A program made the position numbers and the translations under genes. Positions 1 through 7,872 of a DNA stretch of 64,000 nt are shown here, piece by piece. Positions within the stretch are counted from its first letter, which is position 1. Every line of letters starts with the position of its first letter. The notes under the pieces were generated by a model. The model was not told the origin of the DNA, did no database searches, and worked only from the letters and a program-made list of their open reading frames with translations. Origin of the DNA: DASSUW01 sp963835525 (lineage in GTDB: Bacteria; Actinomycetota; Thermoleophilia; Solirubrobacterales; Solirubrobacteraceae); assembly GCA_963835525.1 (NCBI GenBank), contig CAWIFM010000007.1, positions 62,001-126,000 of the forward strand, in the 5' to 3' direction.

Positions 1-344
1 CCGAGGTCGACATCGACCATGTCGTCGCACTCGGCGACGCGTGGCAGACCGGCGCCCAGCAGTGGAGCTTCGAGCGGCGCGTCCGGTTCGCCAACGACCC
101 GCTCAACCTGCTCGCCGTCGACGCGTCGGCCAACCGCCAGAAGGGCGACAGCGACGCCGCGAGCTGGCTGCCGCCCAACAAGGCCTTCCGCTGTGCCTAC
201 GTCGCCCGCCAGATCGCGGTCAAGCGGCGCTACCGCGGCTGGGTCACGCTCGCCGAGCACGACGCGATGGAGCGCGTCCTCGCGCCGTGCCCGCGGACGC
301 GGTTGCCCCTCAGGTCTGAGCGATCACCAGCACCATCGTCGTGA
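1..344 (+). CDS. DUF1524 (GmrSD C-terminal type) HNH-like nuclease, 3' part
   Basis: Open at the left edge. The frame entering at base 3 runs to a TGA at 342-344. The visible 113 residues carry DHVVALGDAWQTGAQ and, 20 residues later, NLLAVDASANRQKGD, followed by YVARQIAVKRRYRG. This is the signature of DUF1524 nucleases, where the Asp-His of the first motif and the Asn/Lys/Asp of the second form an HNH-like metal site. Actinobacterial stand-alone copies are usually secreted, so a signal peptide is expected upstream but lies outside the window. The end overlaps the convergent DUF202 gene by 35 bases. Nuclease activity is inferred from motifs only. Confidence 0.75.
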   Translation, partial: EVDIDHVVALGDAWQTGAQQWSFERRVRFANDPLNLLAVDASANRQKGDSDAASWLPPNKAFRCAYVARQIAVKRRYRGWVTLAEHDAMERVLAPCPRTRLPLRSERSPAPSS

Positions 345-678
345 GGGCGAGCAGCACGCCGCCGCCCGTGAACACGGCGACGAGCCAGAACTGGAGCGGG
401 ACCGGCTCGCCGCTGCGCACCGCCTCGTCCAGCTGGCGCATGCGGCGCGCACCCGCGAGCAGCAGGCCGATCGCCAGCACCGCGTAGCCGGTGCCGAGCA
501 CGATGTACGGCCACGGCGCGACGTCGAGCAGCTCGGGCGCGAACCGGCCGACCGCGAGCGCGCCGGCCGTCGCCGTCAGCGCCGTCCGCCACCACGCCAG
601 CCAGGTGCGCTCCGCGGCCATCGCGGTGCGCTGCGGGGCACCGGGATCGCCTCCGGCCGGGCGCGGGGGTTCGGCCAT
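310..678 (-). CDS. DUF202 family inner-membrane protein
   Basis: A 122-residue protein with three hydrophobic segments at about residues 30-50, 56-76 and 97-120. The N-terminal ERTWLAWWRTALTATAG is the hallmark of DUF202 (YidH-like) membrane proteins, where a Glu-Arg-Thr/Leu-Ala stretch precedes the first helix. The molecular function of the family is not established. A TAGGCT box at 689-694 lies 10 bases before the ATG with no Shine-Dalgarno, so the message is probably leaderless. The gene converges with and overlaps the nuclease gene at the left edge. Confidence 0.8.
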   Translation of the reverse strand: MAEPPRPAGGDPGAPQRTAMAAERTWLAWWRTALTATAGALAVGRFAPELLDVAPWPYIVLGTGYAVLAIGLLLAGARRMRQLDEAVRSGEPVPLQFWLVAVFTGGGVLLALTTMVLVIAQT

Positions 679-708
679 CGCGGCGCCGAGCCTACCGCCC
701 GGCCGGGA

Positions 709-984
709 CTAGCGCCGGGGCAGGAGGTCGAGCGTCAGGCGCGCGACGACCGTGTCGAACGCGTCGCGGCGGGCCAGCGCGCGGCGCGCGTGGCGCAGCT
801 CCCAGAGCGCGAGGTAGTGGAGCTGCTCGGCCATCTCGAGCCGCTCGCGCGCCTCGCGGCTCTCCGGGTCGGCGAGCAGGGCGGCGCTCGCGCGGGCGAG
901 CGCGGCGGCGTGGGCGTCGACCATCCGCACGGCCGCGTCACGGCGCGCGCGCAGAACCCCGCGCTCGGTACGTCGACGTCTCAT
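709..984 (-). CDS. Small Arg/Ala-rich helical protein, unknown
   Basis: A 91-residue protein I do not recognise. It is rich in Arg, Ala and Leu, has no membrane segment, and reads as one long amphipathic helix (EMAEQLHYLALWELRHARRA). A good Shine-Dalgarno (GGGAGG, seven bases before the ATG) supports this start, and codon use favours G/C third positions as in real neighbours. It sits alone between the DUF202 gene and a solute-binding protein on the same strand. Confidence 0.5.
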   Translation of the reverse strand: MRRRRTERGVLRARRDAAVRMVDAHAAALARASAALLADPESREARERLEMAEQLHYLALWELRHARRALARRDAFDTVVARLTLDLLPRR

Positions 985-1047
985 CAGGCGCCTCCCACCG
1001 GTCAGGATTGCACGAAATCCGGGCCGGTGTGTTGGTCGTACCGAAAT

Positions 1048-1965
1048 TCAGGCGGCGGGCCAGTACTTCCCGAGATCCGAGAGCTTGGTGACGCCGAGGC
1101 GCTGCGCGGTGTCGGTCTTCATCACGAAGACGTTTCGGTTCTCGCCCGGCGCGAGCTGAAGCGGCCGGGCATGGACCTGCCGCCGCAGCGCCTTGCGCAG
1201 ACGGCGCAGCAGCCGGCTGTCGTCGGCCGGGCGCTTGCCGAGGAAGCTCATCAGCGACCCCGAGTAGGCCGGGTACATCCCGATCTCTCCGCGCCGCACC
1301 TGCCGGACCGCCTGCCGGCGCAGCCCGCCGACGCTGCGGACCCTGACCCGGTAGCCGCCCGCCCGCAGCGCCTCCGCGTACAGGTAGGCGAGCGTCTCGT
1401 TCTCGGCGAAGTCCTGGAAGCCGACGACGATCCGCGGTCCGCGCCGGCGCGGGGCGCTGCCGCCGAGGCCGTTGGCGTCGATGAACTCCCCTCCGACGGC
1501 CTCGGGCAGGCGCCCGTCGAGGACGTGCTGGTTGAGCTCGCGCAGGGCGAGGGTCGTCAGCACCGCCGACGCCGCATTGAGTCGGCGCCGGATGTCGCGC
1601 GCCCGCCGCCCGTAGCTCCGCAGCACCGAGGAGCGCACCACCGGCACGATGCGGTCCGAGCCCACCATGTCCTTGTCGTCGTCGAGCGTGAGGATGTCCG
1701 GCCGCGACACCTCGGGGTTGGAGCTGAACGCCACGGCGACCTCGCTGATCCCGTCGTCGAGCGCGCGGATGCCCTCGTCGGCGACTTCGAGCGGGACGTG
1801 GACGCCCGACACGTCGAGCCCGTAGACGCTCGAGAGACCCGGGCCGCAGCCCGGGTTGGTCAGGCAGTCGGCCGGCGCCGCGAGGCGCACCATCTCCTGC
1901 CCCGACGCCGGCGCGGCGAACGCGACGAAGGCGATCAAGCAGGCTGCCGCGCCCCGGTATCGCAT
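1048..1965 (-). CDS. Osmoprotectant (OpuAC/ProX type) solute-binding protein with circularly permuted halves
   Basis: 305 residues with a signal peptide (1-22, ending APASGQ). The binding domain matches the OpuAC family, periplasmic/lipoprotein receptors for glycine betaine, choline or related compounds, but the halves are in reverse order. Residues 24-168 resemble the usual C-terminal half (GPGLSSVYGL, AVAFSSNPEV, LTLDDDKDM, RIVPVVRSSVL, LTTLALRELN). Residues 177-303 resemble the usual N-terminal half (RIVVGFQDFAEN, LYAEALRAGGY, GEIGMYPAYSG, TAQRLGVTKLSDL). The breakpoint falls at the crossover between lobes, so a complete fold is plausible. No ABC permease or ATPase gene is nearby. The start fits a leaderless promoter (TAGCGT at 1974-1979, 8 bases before ATG). 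Ligand unknown. Confidence 0.75.
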   Translation of the reverse strand: MRYRGAAACLIAFVAFAAPASGQEMVRLAAPADCLTNPGCGPGLSSVYGLDVSGVHVPLEVADEGIRALDDGISEVAVAFSSNPEVSRPDILTLDDDKDMVGSDRIVPVVRSSVLRSYGRRARDIRRRLNAASAVLTTLALRELNQHVLDGRLPEAVGGEFIDANGLGGSAPRRRGPRIVVGFQDFAENETLAYLYAEALRAGGYRVRVRSVGGLRRQAVRQVRRGEIGMYPAYSGSLMSFLGKRPADDSRLLRRLRKALRRQVHARPLQLAPGENRNVFVMKTDTAQRLGVTKLSDLGKYWPAA

Positions 1966-2063
1966 ACGTTCGGACGCTAACGGCGGATGGCGGCGGGGGC
2001 CTCACCCCCGCGGGGTGAACTTGCTTGCAGGCTGCCGAGTGGATTGGGAACCTCGACCGGTCG

Positions 2064-3431
2064 GTGTCCTGGCGACGGCGTCTCTCTTGGTGCTCGACCG
2101 CTGCGGTGGTCATGGTGGTCCTCGTTCCGGGCGCGTTCGCACAGGCACCGCACGACGCGCGCCAAGGTGAGCAGTGGGCGGTCGCCGAGGGGGTCGTGCT
2201 GAACCTGCCCGGCGCCTGGGAGCTCTCGCAGGGCGCCGGCGTCACCGTGGCCGTGATCGACTCCGGCGCCAGGCTCGAGCACCCGGACCTCGCGCCCAAC
2301 GTGTGGGTCAACTTCGACGAGGTGCCGGGCAACCGGGTCGACGACGACGCCAACGGCTATGTCGACGACGTCCACGGGGTCGACCTGACCACCAGCGCCC
2401 GCGGGAGCCAGGACCTGTCCGACGGCAACGGGCACGGCACGCACGTGTCCGGGATCATCGCCGGCGCCGCAAACGGCCGCGGCGTCGTCGGCGTCGCGTT
2501 CCGGGCGCGGCTGATGATCGTCAAGGTGCTCGACGCGCGCGGGGCGGGCACCACGGGGGCGGTCGCCGAGGGCATCCGCTACGCCGCCGCCAACGGCGCG
2601 CGGATCATCAACCTGAGCCTGGGCGGGCCGACGCGCGATCCGCGGCTCGTGGAGGCCGTCAAGGCGGCCGAGGCCGCCAACGTCCTGCTCGTCTGCTCGG
2701 CCGGCAACCTGGGGAACAACGTCGACAACGAGCCGAGCTACCCGGTGGCGCTGGCCGCGGGCAACATCGTCGGCGTCGCGGCCACCGAGCCGCAGAACGG
2801 CCGCAACCTCGGGTCGTTCTCGAACTTCGGCCGCAACACGATCGGGCTCGCCGCGCCCGGCGTGGACGTGCTTTCGAGCGCCAACGACGGCGGCTACGAG
2901 CTCAAGAGCGGGACCTCGATGGCGGCGCCGCACGCCGCCGGCGTCGCGGCGCTGATGGCCGCGATGCGGCCCGACCTGTCGGCCTCCGAGCTGCGCGCGC
3001 AGCTGCTCCAGAACGCCGGGCGTGCCTCGCTGCCGGTCAGCGGCGGCTACCTGGATGCGCTCAGCTCGGTCGTCAAGGTCGCGAGCGCGTCCACGTACCG
3101 GCTGGGACAGCCGCCGCTCGTGCGGGTGCTCTCCGCGCAGCGCAAGGGCTCGCAGACCGTCGTGCAGGTGGCGGCGCTCGGCGACACGCGGCGGGTGGCG
3201 CGATACCGCCTGAGCCTCGACCGGCGCCGCGCGGCCGAGGTGCGCAAGGGCAGCTCGCCGTTCACGGTCCGCCTGCGCGGCCGTGCGGGCCGCAAGCTGC
3301 GCGTCGACGCGCTCGATGCGGCCGGCAAGAAGATCGCCTCGGGCACGCGTGCGGTCCGGGGGGTGCGCAAGGGCAAGCGCGGCGTCCGCCGCGGCTCGGG
3401 CGTCGGCACGGGGCAGGTGACGATCTGGTGA
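2064..3431 (+). CDS. Secreted subtilisin-like serine protease (S8)
   Basis: About 455 residues. The GTG at 2064 is preferred because it gives a clean signal peptide (MSWRRRLSW, hydrophobic core, AFAQA); an upstream TTG at 2025 adds 13 residues. No good Shine-Dalgarno decides it. The S8 triad is intact: Asp66 in VAVIDSGARLEHPDL, His124 in NGHGTHVSG and Ser285 in KSGTSMAAPHAAG, with the oxyanion Asn in CSAGNLGNN. A basic C-terminal tail of about 110 residues (RRAAEVRKGSSPF, then RKLRVDALDAAG) may be a small beta domain. The enzyme should act outside the membrane. The stop overlaps the start of the PstS-like gene (GTGA), suggesting coupled translation. Confidence 0.85.
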   Translation: MSWRRRLSWCSTAAVVMVVLVPGAFAQAPHDARQGEQWAVAEGVVLNLPGAWELSQGAGVTVAVIDSGARLEHPDLAPNVWVNFDEVPGNRVDDDANGYVDDVHGVDLTTSARGSQDLSDGNGHGTHVSGIIAGAANGRGVVGVAFRARLMIVKVLDARGAGTTGAVAEGIRYAAANGARIINLSLGGPTRDPRLVEAVKAAEAANVLLVCSAGNLGNNVDNEPSYPVALAAGNIVGVAATEPQNGRNLGSFSNFGRNTIGLAAPGVDVLSSANDGGYELKSGTSMAAPHAAGVAALMAAMRPDLSASELRAQLLQNAGRASLPVSGGYLDALSSVVKVASASTYRLGQPPLVRVLSAQRKGSQTVVQVAALGDTRRVARYRLSLDRRRAAEVRKGSSPFTVRLRGRAGRKLRVDALDAAGKKIASGTRAVRGVRKGKRGVRRGSGVGTGQVTIW

Positions 3432-4206
3432 GGGCGCTGGCGCTCGCCGTGCTGCTCGCGGCGCTCGCGCCGTCCACGGCGATGGCGGCGAAGCCGCCGA
3501 TCAGGATGAGCGGCGCGGTCATCGCCACGGCGCTCACCGCCGACCTGGCCTTCTTCTACCGGCGCGAGGTCTCCTCGCCGCCGCGCTTCGAGCTGGTCGG
3601 CGGGCGCTCGGCGACCGGGATCGCCGACGTCTCGCGCGGGATCTCGGACGTCGGGCTCACCGCCCGCCCGCTGATCGCGGGCGACCCGCCCGGGCTCGTG
3701 TTCACGCCGATCGCGCGGACCGGCATCTGCCTGGTGACGAACGTCGTGAACCCGGTCCCCGGATTCAGCCGGGCGCAGATCCAGGACCTCGTCGCCGCCC
3801 GCATCACCGCGTGGTCGCAGGTGCCGGGCTCGCCGCTCGCCGATCCGATCGCCGCCGCCGTGACGAGCGTGGGCGGCGGCTCTCGCACGGCGTTCGAGGC
3901 CGCCATGGTCGACCCGGCCACGCCGCAGCTGAACTCGACGCGAACCTTCACCTCGGCGCTGCAGGTGCGCGACTACCTCAAGGTGACCCCGAACGCGTGG
4001 GGGTACGTCGACCTCGCGTTCGCCGGCGACCTGAACGTCGTCCCCTTCGACGGGATCCCGTGCAACCGCGCGACGGTCGCCTCAGAGACCTACCCGGCCC
4101 TCACCGAGCTCGGGTTCGTCACGCGCGGCGCCCCGAAGGGCCGCGTCGCCCGTTTCGTGCGCTGGGTGCGCAGCAGCCGCAAGGCGCGGCGGGTGATCGC
4201 GACCCG

Positions 4207-4234
<28 letters not shown>
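3428..4234 (+). CDS. PstS-like (PBP domain) secreted binding protein
   Basis: 268 residues starting at a GTG that overlaps the protease stop. A signal peptide (VRALALAVLLAALAPSTAMAA) is followed by a periplasmic-binding fold of the phosphate-binding class: GRSATGIADVSRGISDVGL, then IARTGICLVTNVVNPV, FSRAQIQDLVAARITAWSQV and SVGGGSRTAFEAAM. The serine-rich and Arg-containing loops correspond to those contacting the anion in PstS. No pstCAB genes follow, so transport is not supported. An adhesin or protease-associated role is equally possible. The 3' end overlaps the convergent DUF2277 gene by 28 bases. Confidence 0.7.
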
Positions 4235-4479
<245 letters not shown>

Positions 4480-4485
4480 GCACAG

Positions 4486-4495
4486 AGCGTACGCT
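4486..4495. promoter_or_regulatory. Palindromic bidirectional -10 element
   Basis: AGCGTACGCT is a perfect 10-base palindrome, so both strands read TACGCT, a TANNNT -10 box. On the plus strand it ends 8 bases before the ATG at 4504; on the minus strand it ends 6 bases before the ATG at 4479. Neither gene has a Shine-Dalgarno, so both would be leaderless transcripts started from one symmetrical site. Inferred from sequence and spacing. Confidence 0.5.
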
Positions 4496-4503
4496 GCCGG
4501 GCG

Positions 4504-4989
4504 ATGCTCTCGAACGAGCGTGTGCGGCTCGACCCGATCACGCCGCAGCTGGCGCGGGCCATGCTGCACGGGAAGCCGGACCCCGACCTCCCCTGGGAGG
4601 AGGGCTTCCCGCTGCCGTCCGTGCGCGGCGCGCTCGAGCGGATCGTGACCGCCGAGGGCACCGGGCACGACCTGCAGCCGTTCTTCGCCTACGTGATCGT
4701 GCGCCGGGCGGACGGGCTGGCCGTCGGGGACGCCGGCTTCCACGGGCCGCCCAGCGTGGCAGGCGAGGTGGAGATCGGGTACGCGCTCGTCCCGGCGGCC
4801 CGCGGCACCGGCCTCGCCGCCGACGCGACCCGCCTGCTCGTCGAGTGGGCGCGCTCGCAGCCGGGCGTCCGCACCGTGACCGCCCGCGTGGAGCCCTCCA
4901 ACACGCCCTCGCGCCGCCTGCTCGAGCGGCTCGGCTTCGCCCTCGACGGCGAGCGCGGCGGCCTCGACCGGTTCGTGCTGCAGCCGTGA
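4504..4989 (+). CDS. GNAT family N-acetyltransferase (RimJ-like)
   Basis: 161 residues of the GNAT fold. The acetyl-CoA-binding segment is EIGYALVPAARGTGLAADAT (the R/Q-x-x-G-x-G/A loop), followed by the typical RVEPSNTPSRRLLERLGF helix-strand of the RimJ/RimL branch. The acceptor is unknown; relatives act on protein N-termini, antibiotics or small amines. The stop overlaps the next gene (GTGA), starting a run of three tightly coupled genes. Start chosen at the ATG after the shared promoter box at 4490-4495. Confidence 0.8.
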   Translation: MLSNERVRLDPITPQLARAMLHGKPDPDLPWEEGFPLPSVRGALERIVTAEGTGHDLQPFFAYVIVRRADGLAVGDAGFHGPPSVAGEVEIGYALVPAARGTGLAADATRLLVEWARSQPGVRTVTARVEPSNTPSRRLLERLGFALDGERGGLDRFVLQP

Positions 4990-5471
4990 GCTACGCCGAC
5001 GCGAACCTGCTGCAGCGCTCGATCCGGCGGTTCGCCGCGACCCCGCCCGGATCGTGGCTCTTCGCGCGCACACTCCACCACGCCGACCGCGTCGTGTACC
5101 GCGCGAGCGGCGAGAGGACGACGCTGGCGGCCCTGCTGTCGGGCCTGCCCGTGGTGATGCTCACGAGCACGGGCGCGAAGAGCGGGCGCGAGACCACGGT
5201 GCCGCTCGTGGGCTTCGAGGAGGGCGACGCGGTGATCCTGATCGCCTCCAACTACGGCCAGGCCCATCACCCGGCCTGGCTGCACAACCTGCGCGCCCAT
5301 CCGCGGGTGCGGATCGCCGTGCGCGGGAGGTTGCGCGAGGTGGTGGCCGAGGAGGTCGAGAGCCCGGAGCGCGAGCGCTACCTGGCCATCGCCGCCGTGG
5401 CCTATCCCGGCTACCGGCGCTACGAGCAGCGGGCGGCCCCGCGCCGGATCTCGGTCTTCCGCCTGTCATGA
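4986..5471 (+). CDS. Deazaflavin (F420)-dependent nitroreductase family protein (DUF385/Ddn-like)
   Basis: 161 residues from a GTG overlapping the acetyltransferase stop. It has the two hallmark motifs of the Ddn family: LTSTGAKSGRETTVPL, which binds the F420 phosphate, and IASNYGQAHHPAWLHNLRA. These split-barrel proteins use reduced F420 or related flavins on nitro compounds or quinones and are typical of Actinobacteria. The substrate here is unknown. The stop overlaps the next gene (ATGA). Confidence 0.85.
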   Translation: MSYADANLLQRSIRRFAATPPGSWLFARTLHHADRVVYRASGERTTLAALLSGLPVVMLTSTGAKSGRETTVPLVGFEEGDAVILIASNYGQAHHPAWLHNLRAHPRVRIAVRGRLREVVAEEVESPERERYLAIAAVAYPGYRRYEQRAAPRRISVFRLS

Positions 5472-5914
5472 ACCAGTCGCTCAACCGGCTCGCCTTCAGC
5501 GCGACCGTGCACTGCCTCACGGGCTGTGCCATCGGCGAGGTGCTCGGGATGATCATCGGCACCGCGCTCGGCTGGTCCGACGTGGCGACGATCGCCCTCG
5601 CCGTCGCCCTGGCCTTCTTCTTCGGCTACACGCTCACGAGCTGGCCGCTGCTGCGCTCGGGCATGTCCGTGCGCGAGGTGGCGCCGATCGCCTTCGCCTC
5701 CGACACGATCTCGATCACGATCATGGAGATCGTCGACAACGCGATCATGGTCCTGATCCCGGGCGCCATGGCGGCGTCGCTCGACGAGATCGGCTTCTGG
5801 GCGGCGCTGGCCGCCGCGCTGCTCATCGCCGGCGCCGCGGCGTACCCCGCCAACCGCTGGCTACTGGCCCGCGGCAAGGGGCATGCCGTGGTGCACCAGC
5901 ATCATCATCACTGA
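5468..5914 (+). CDS. DUF4396 membrane protein with His-rich tail
   Basis: 148 residues with about four hydrophobic segments (residues 12-35, 38-58, 95-112 approximately, and 110-128). It matches DUF4396, a membrane domain often found beside or fused to copper/heavy-metal handling genes; function unproven. Conserved features include HCLTGCAIGEVLGMIIG and FASDTISITIMEIVDN. The C-terminus ends VVHQHHHH, a likely metal-binding tail. The next gene, a cation exporter, begins one base later with another His tract, which suggests a shared metal substrate. Confidence 0.75.
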   Translation: MNQSLNRLAFSATVHCLTGCAIGEVLGMIIGTALGWSDVATIALAVALAFFFGYTLTSWPLLRSGMSVREVAPIAFASDTISITIMEIVDNAIMVLIPGAMAASLDEIGFWAALAAALLIAGAAAYPANRWLLARGKGHAVVHQHHHH

Positions 5915-5915
5915 C

Positions 5916-6851
5916 GTGGGACACCACCACCATCACTCGCATACGCATGAGGCCGACTCGCGCCGGCTGGCGATCGCGCTCGCGCTGATCGCGAGCTTCA
6001 TGTGCGTCGAGGTGGTGGTCGGCATCCTGGCCAACTCGCTGGCGCTGCTCTCCGACGCCGCGCACATGCTCACCGACGCCGGCGCGCTGGCGCTCGCGCT
6101 GGTGGCGATCCGGCTGGCGCGCCGCCCCGCAGCGGGCGCCATGACCTTCGGGCTCGGGCGCAGCGAGATCGTGGCCGCCGCGATCAACGGCACGACGCTG
6201 CTCGTGCTCGGACTGCTGTTCGTCTACGAGAGCATCCGGCGGCTGATCGACCCGCACCCGGTCGAGGGCGCCGCCGTGCTGATCGTGGCCCTGGTCGGCG
6301 TGGTCGTGAACCTCGTCGCCACGGTGGTGCTGGCGGGCGCCAACCGCGACTCGCTCAACGTCGAGGGCGCCTTCCAGCACATCCTCACCGACCTCGCGGC
6401 CTTCGTGGCGACGGCGATCGCCGGCGCCGTGATCCTGCTCACCGGCTTCGAGCGCGCGGACGGCATCGCCGCCCTGTTCGTCGCAGCACTGATGTTGAGC
6501 GCCTCGTACAAGCTGCTGCGCGAGTCCGGCCGCGTGTTCCTGGAGGCCGCGCCGCGCGGGGTCGACCCGCAGGCGATCGGGCTTCGGATGGCCGGGCTCA
6601 CGGGCGTCACCGAGGTCCACGACCTGCACATCTGGGAGGTCACCTCGGGCTTCCCGTCGCTGTCGGCGCACGTGCTCGTCGGCCACGAGACCGACTGCCA
6701 CGACGTCCGCCGCTCGCTCGAGCGGATCCTGCACGACGAGTTCGGGATCGACCACACGACCCTGCAGGTCGACCACGAGGGCGGCGACCTGCTGGAAATA
6801 GAAGTCAGCTTGCGAGAATCACCCAGCCGGCGATCGCCACGAAGTGGGTGA
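5916..6851 (+). CDS. Cation diffusion facilitator (Zn/Cd/Co efflux)
   Basis: 311 residues from a GTG at 5916, giving MGHHHHHSHTHEADSRR; an earlier ATG at 5883 would overlap the upstream gene. Six membrane helices follow. The metal-site residues are visible as the LLSDAAHMLTDAGAL helix (Asp and His, Asp) and FQHILTDLAAFV in helix V, the HxxxD signature of Zn-type exporters (ZitB/CzcD). The cytoplasmic tail (TEVHDLHIWEVTSG) is the CDF C-terminal domain. It should export divalent metal in exchange for protons. Very likely co-transcribed with the DUF4396 gene. Confidence 0.9.
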   Translation: MGHHHHHSHTHEADSRRLAIALALIASFMCVEVVVGILANSLALLSDAAHMLTDAGALALALVAIRLARRPAAGAMTFGLGRSEIVAAAINGTTLLVLGLLFVYESIRRLIDPHPVEGAAVLIVALVGVVVNLVATVVLAGANRDSLNVEGAFQHILTDLAAFVATAIAGAVILLTGFERADGIAALFVAALMLSASYKLLRESGRVFLEAAPRGVDPQAIGLRMAGLTGVTEVHDLHIWEVTSGFPSLSAHVLVGHETDCHDVRRSLERILHDEFGIDHTTLQVDHEGGDLLEIEVSLRESPSRRSPRSG

Positions 6852-7452
6852 CGGCGGCGGCGACGACCAGGGCGTGGAAGATCTCGTGGAAGCCGAACGT
6901 GCTCGGCCACGGATCCGGCCTGCGCAGGGAGTAGATGACCGCGCCGGCGGTGTACAGCAGCCCGCCGGCGCCGAGCAGGACCAGCGCCGCCAGCTCGAGC
7001 TCGGCCGTGAGCTGCGGGAAGGCGATCACGATGACCCAGCCGAGCGCGACGTAGGTCAGCGCGAACAGGACGCGGGGCGCGGTGACCCACGCGACGCTGA
7101 GCGCCACGCCCGCCAGGCAGCCGCCCCACACGCTGCCGAGCACCAGCCACCGCGCGGTCCCGTCGAGCACGAGCAGCCCGACGGGCGTGTAGCTGGCGGC
7201 CATGAACACGTAGATCGCGCTGTGGTCGATCCGGCAGAGCAGCGCCCGGACGCCGGGCGAGCAGTTCAGGCGGTGGTAGAGCGCGCTGGCAGCAAGCATC
7301 AGGCAGAGGCCGCCGCCGTAGACGACCGCGGAGAGGCGGGCCGTGCCGCCGGGCGCGAGCGCCACGAGCGCGGTGGCCGCCGCGAGCGCGAACCAGAAGG
7401 CCCACTGGTGCAGGACGCCTCTCAGGGCCGGTATGAGGTCGGAGCTCTGCAC
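6805..7452 (-). CDS. Hemolysin III / TrhA family membrane protein
   Basis: 215 residues, seven hydrophobic helices, PAQR superfamily. Conserved polar residues of the family are present: SALYHRLN in helix 2-3, CRIDHSAIYVFMAASYTP, and FGFHEIFHALVVAAAVTHF near the end. These His/Asp residues form a buried metal site in relatives. Proposed roles are membrane-energy or membrane-fluidity homeostasis; true haemolysis is doubtful. GTG start. The 3' end overlaps the cation exporter by 47 bases in convergent orientation. Confidence 0.85.
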   Translation of the reverse strand: MQSSDLIPALRGVLHQWAFWFALAAATALVALAPGGTARLSAVVYGGGLCLMLAASALYHRLNCSPGVRALLCRIDHSAIYVFMAASYTPVGLLVLDGTARWLVLGSVWGGCLAGVALSVAWVTAPRVLFALTYVALGWVIVIAFPQLTAELELAALVLLGAGGLLYTAGAVIYSLRRPDPWPSTFGFHEIFHALVVAAAVTHFVAIAGWVILAS

Positions 7453-7473
7453 GTCACTGATATACCCGCTCGG

Positions 7474-7839
7474 ATGCCCGAGTTGATCCAGAACCCCTCA
7501 AGAGTCCAGGCCGCGGGAACCAAGCCCAAGCTGATCGACGAGTACGTCGGAAGGGTCAATACGGGGGAGGAGCGCGTGAGCGTAGCCCACATGCGCTCGC
7601 CCGAGGGCTGGGTGGAGCCCGGTCAGCGCCCGCGCTTCGACGAGTACACGTTGGTGCTCGAGGGCTGCCTGCGCGTGGAGCACGAGGGCGGGGCGCTCGA
7701 CGTGCGCGCCGGCCAGGCCGTGCTGGCCCGCGGCGGGGAGTGGGTGCGCTACTCGTCGCCGGAGGCCGGCGGCGCCTCCTACGTCGCGGTTTGCCTGCCG
7801 GCGTTCTCGCCGGAGACCGTGCACCGCGATGACGACTAA
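7474..7839 (+). CDS. Cupin domain protein
   Basis: 121 residues forming a single small beta-barrel. The pattern RFDEYTLVLEGCLRVEHEGG, then VRAGQAVLARGGEWVRYSS matches cupin motifs 1 and 2, although the usual first-motif His pair is not evident. It could be a metal-poor sugar- or small-molecule-binding cupin. It is divergent from the hemolysin III gene with only 21 bases between starts; the spacer contains TATACC seven bases before the ATG. Confidence 0.7.
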   Translation: MPELIQNPSRVQAAGTKPKLIDEYVGRVNTGEERVSVAHMRSPEGWVEPGQRPRFDEYTLVLEGCLRVEHEGGALDVRAGQAVLARGGEWVRYSSPEAGGASYVAVCLPAFSPETVHRDDD

Positions 7840-7863
7840 TACACGGGCCCGGGTACGCCGATT
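7837..7863 (+). promoter_or_regulatory. Probable sigma-28-like promoter of the 7873 gene
   Basis: TAAT at 7837-7840, 16 bases, then GCCGATT at 7857-7863 (continuing TAA). Spacing is identical to the four sigma-28-like promoters of the pilus genes; the -10 differs by one base. The ATG at 7873 lies 9 bases downstream, as for the pilM and 18445 genes. Confidence 0.45.
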
Positions 7864-7872
7864 AACAACGTG

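Noticed and set aside
19..1980. 653-codon open frame on the plus strand
   Set aside because: Arg/Ala-rich shadow of minus-strand genes (DUF202, small helical protein, OpuAC-like); no domain.
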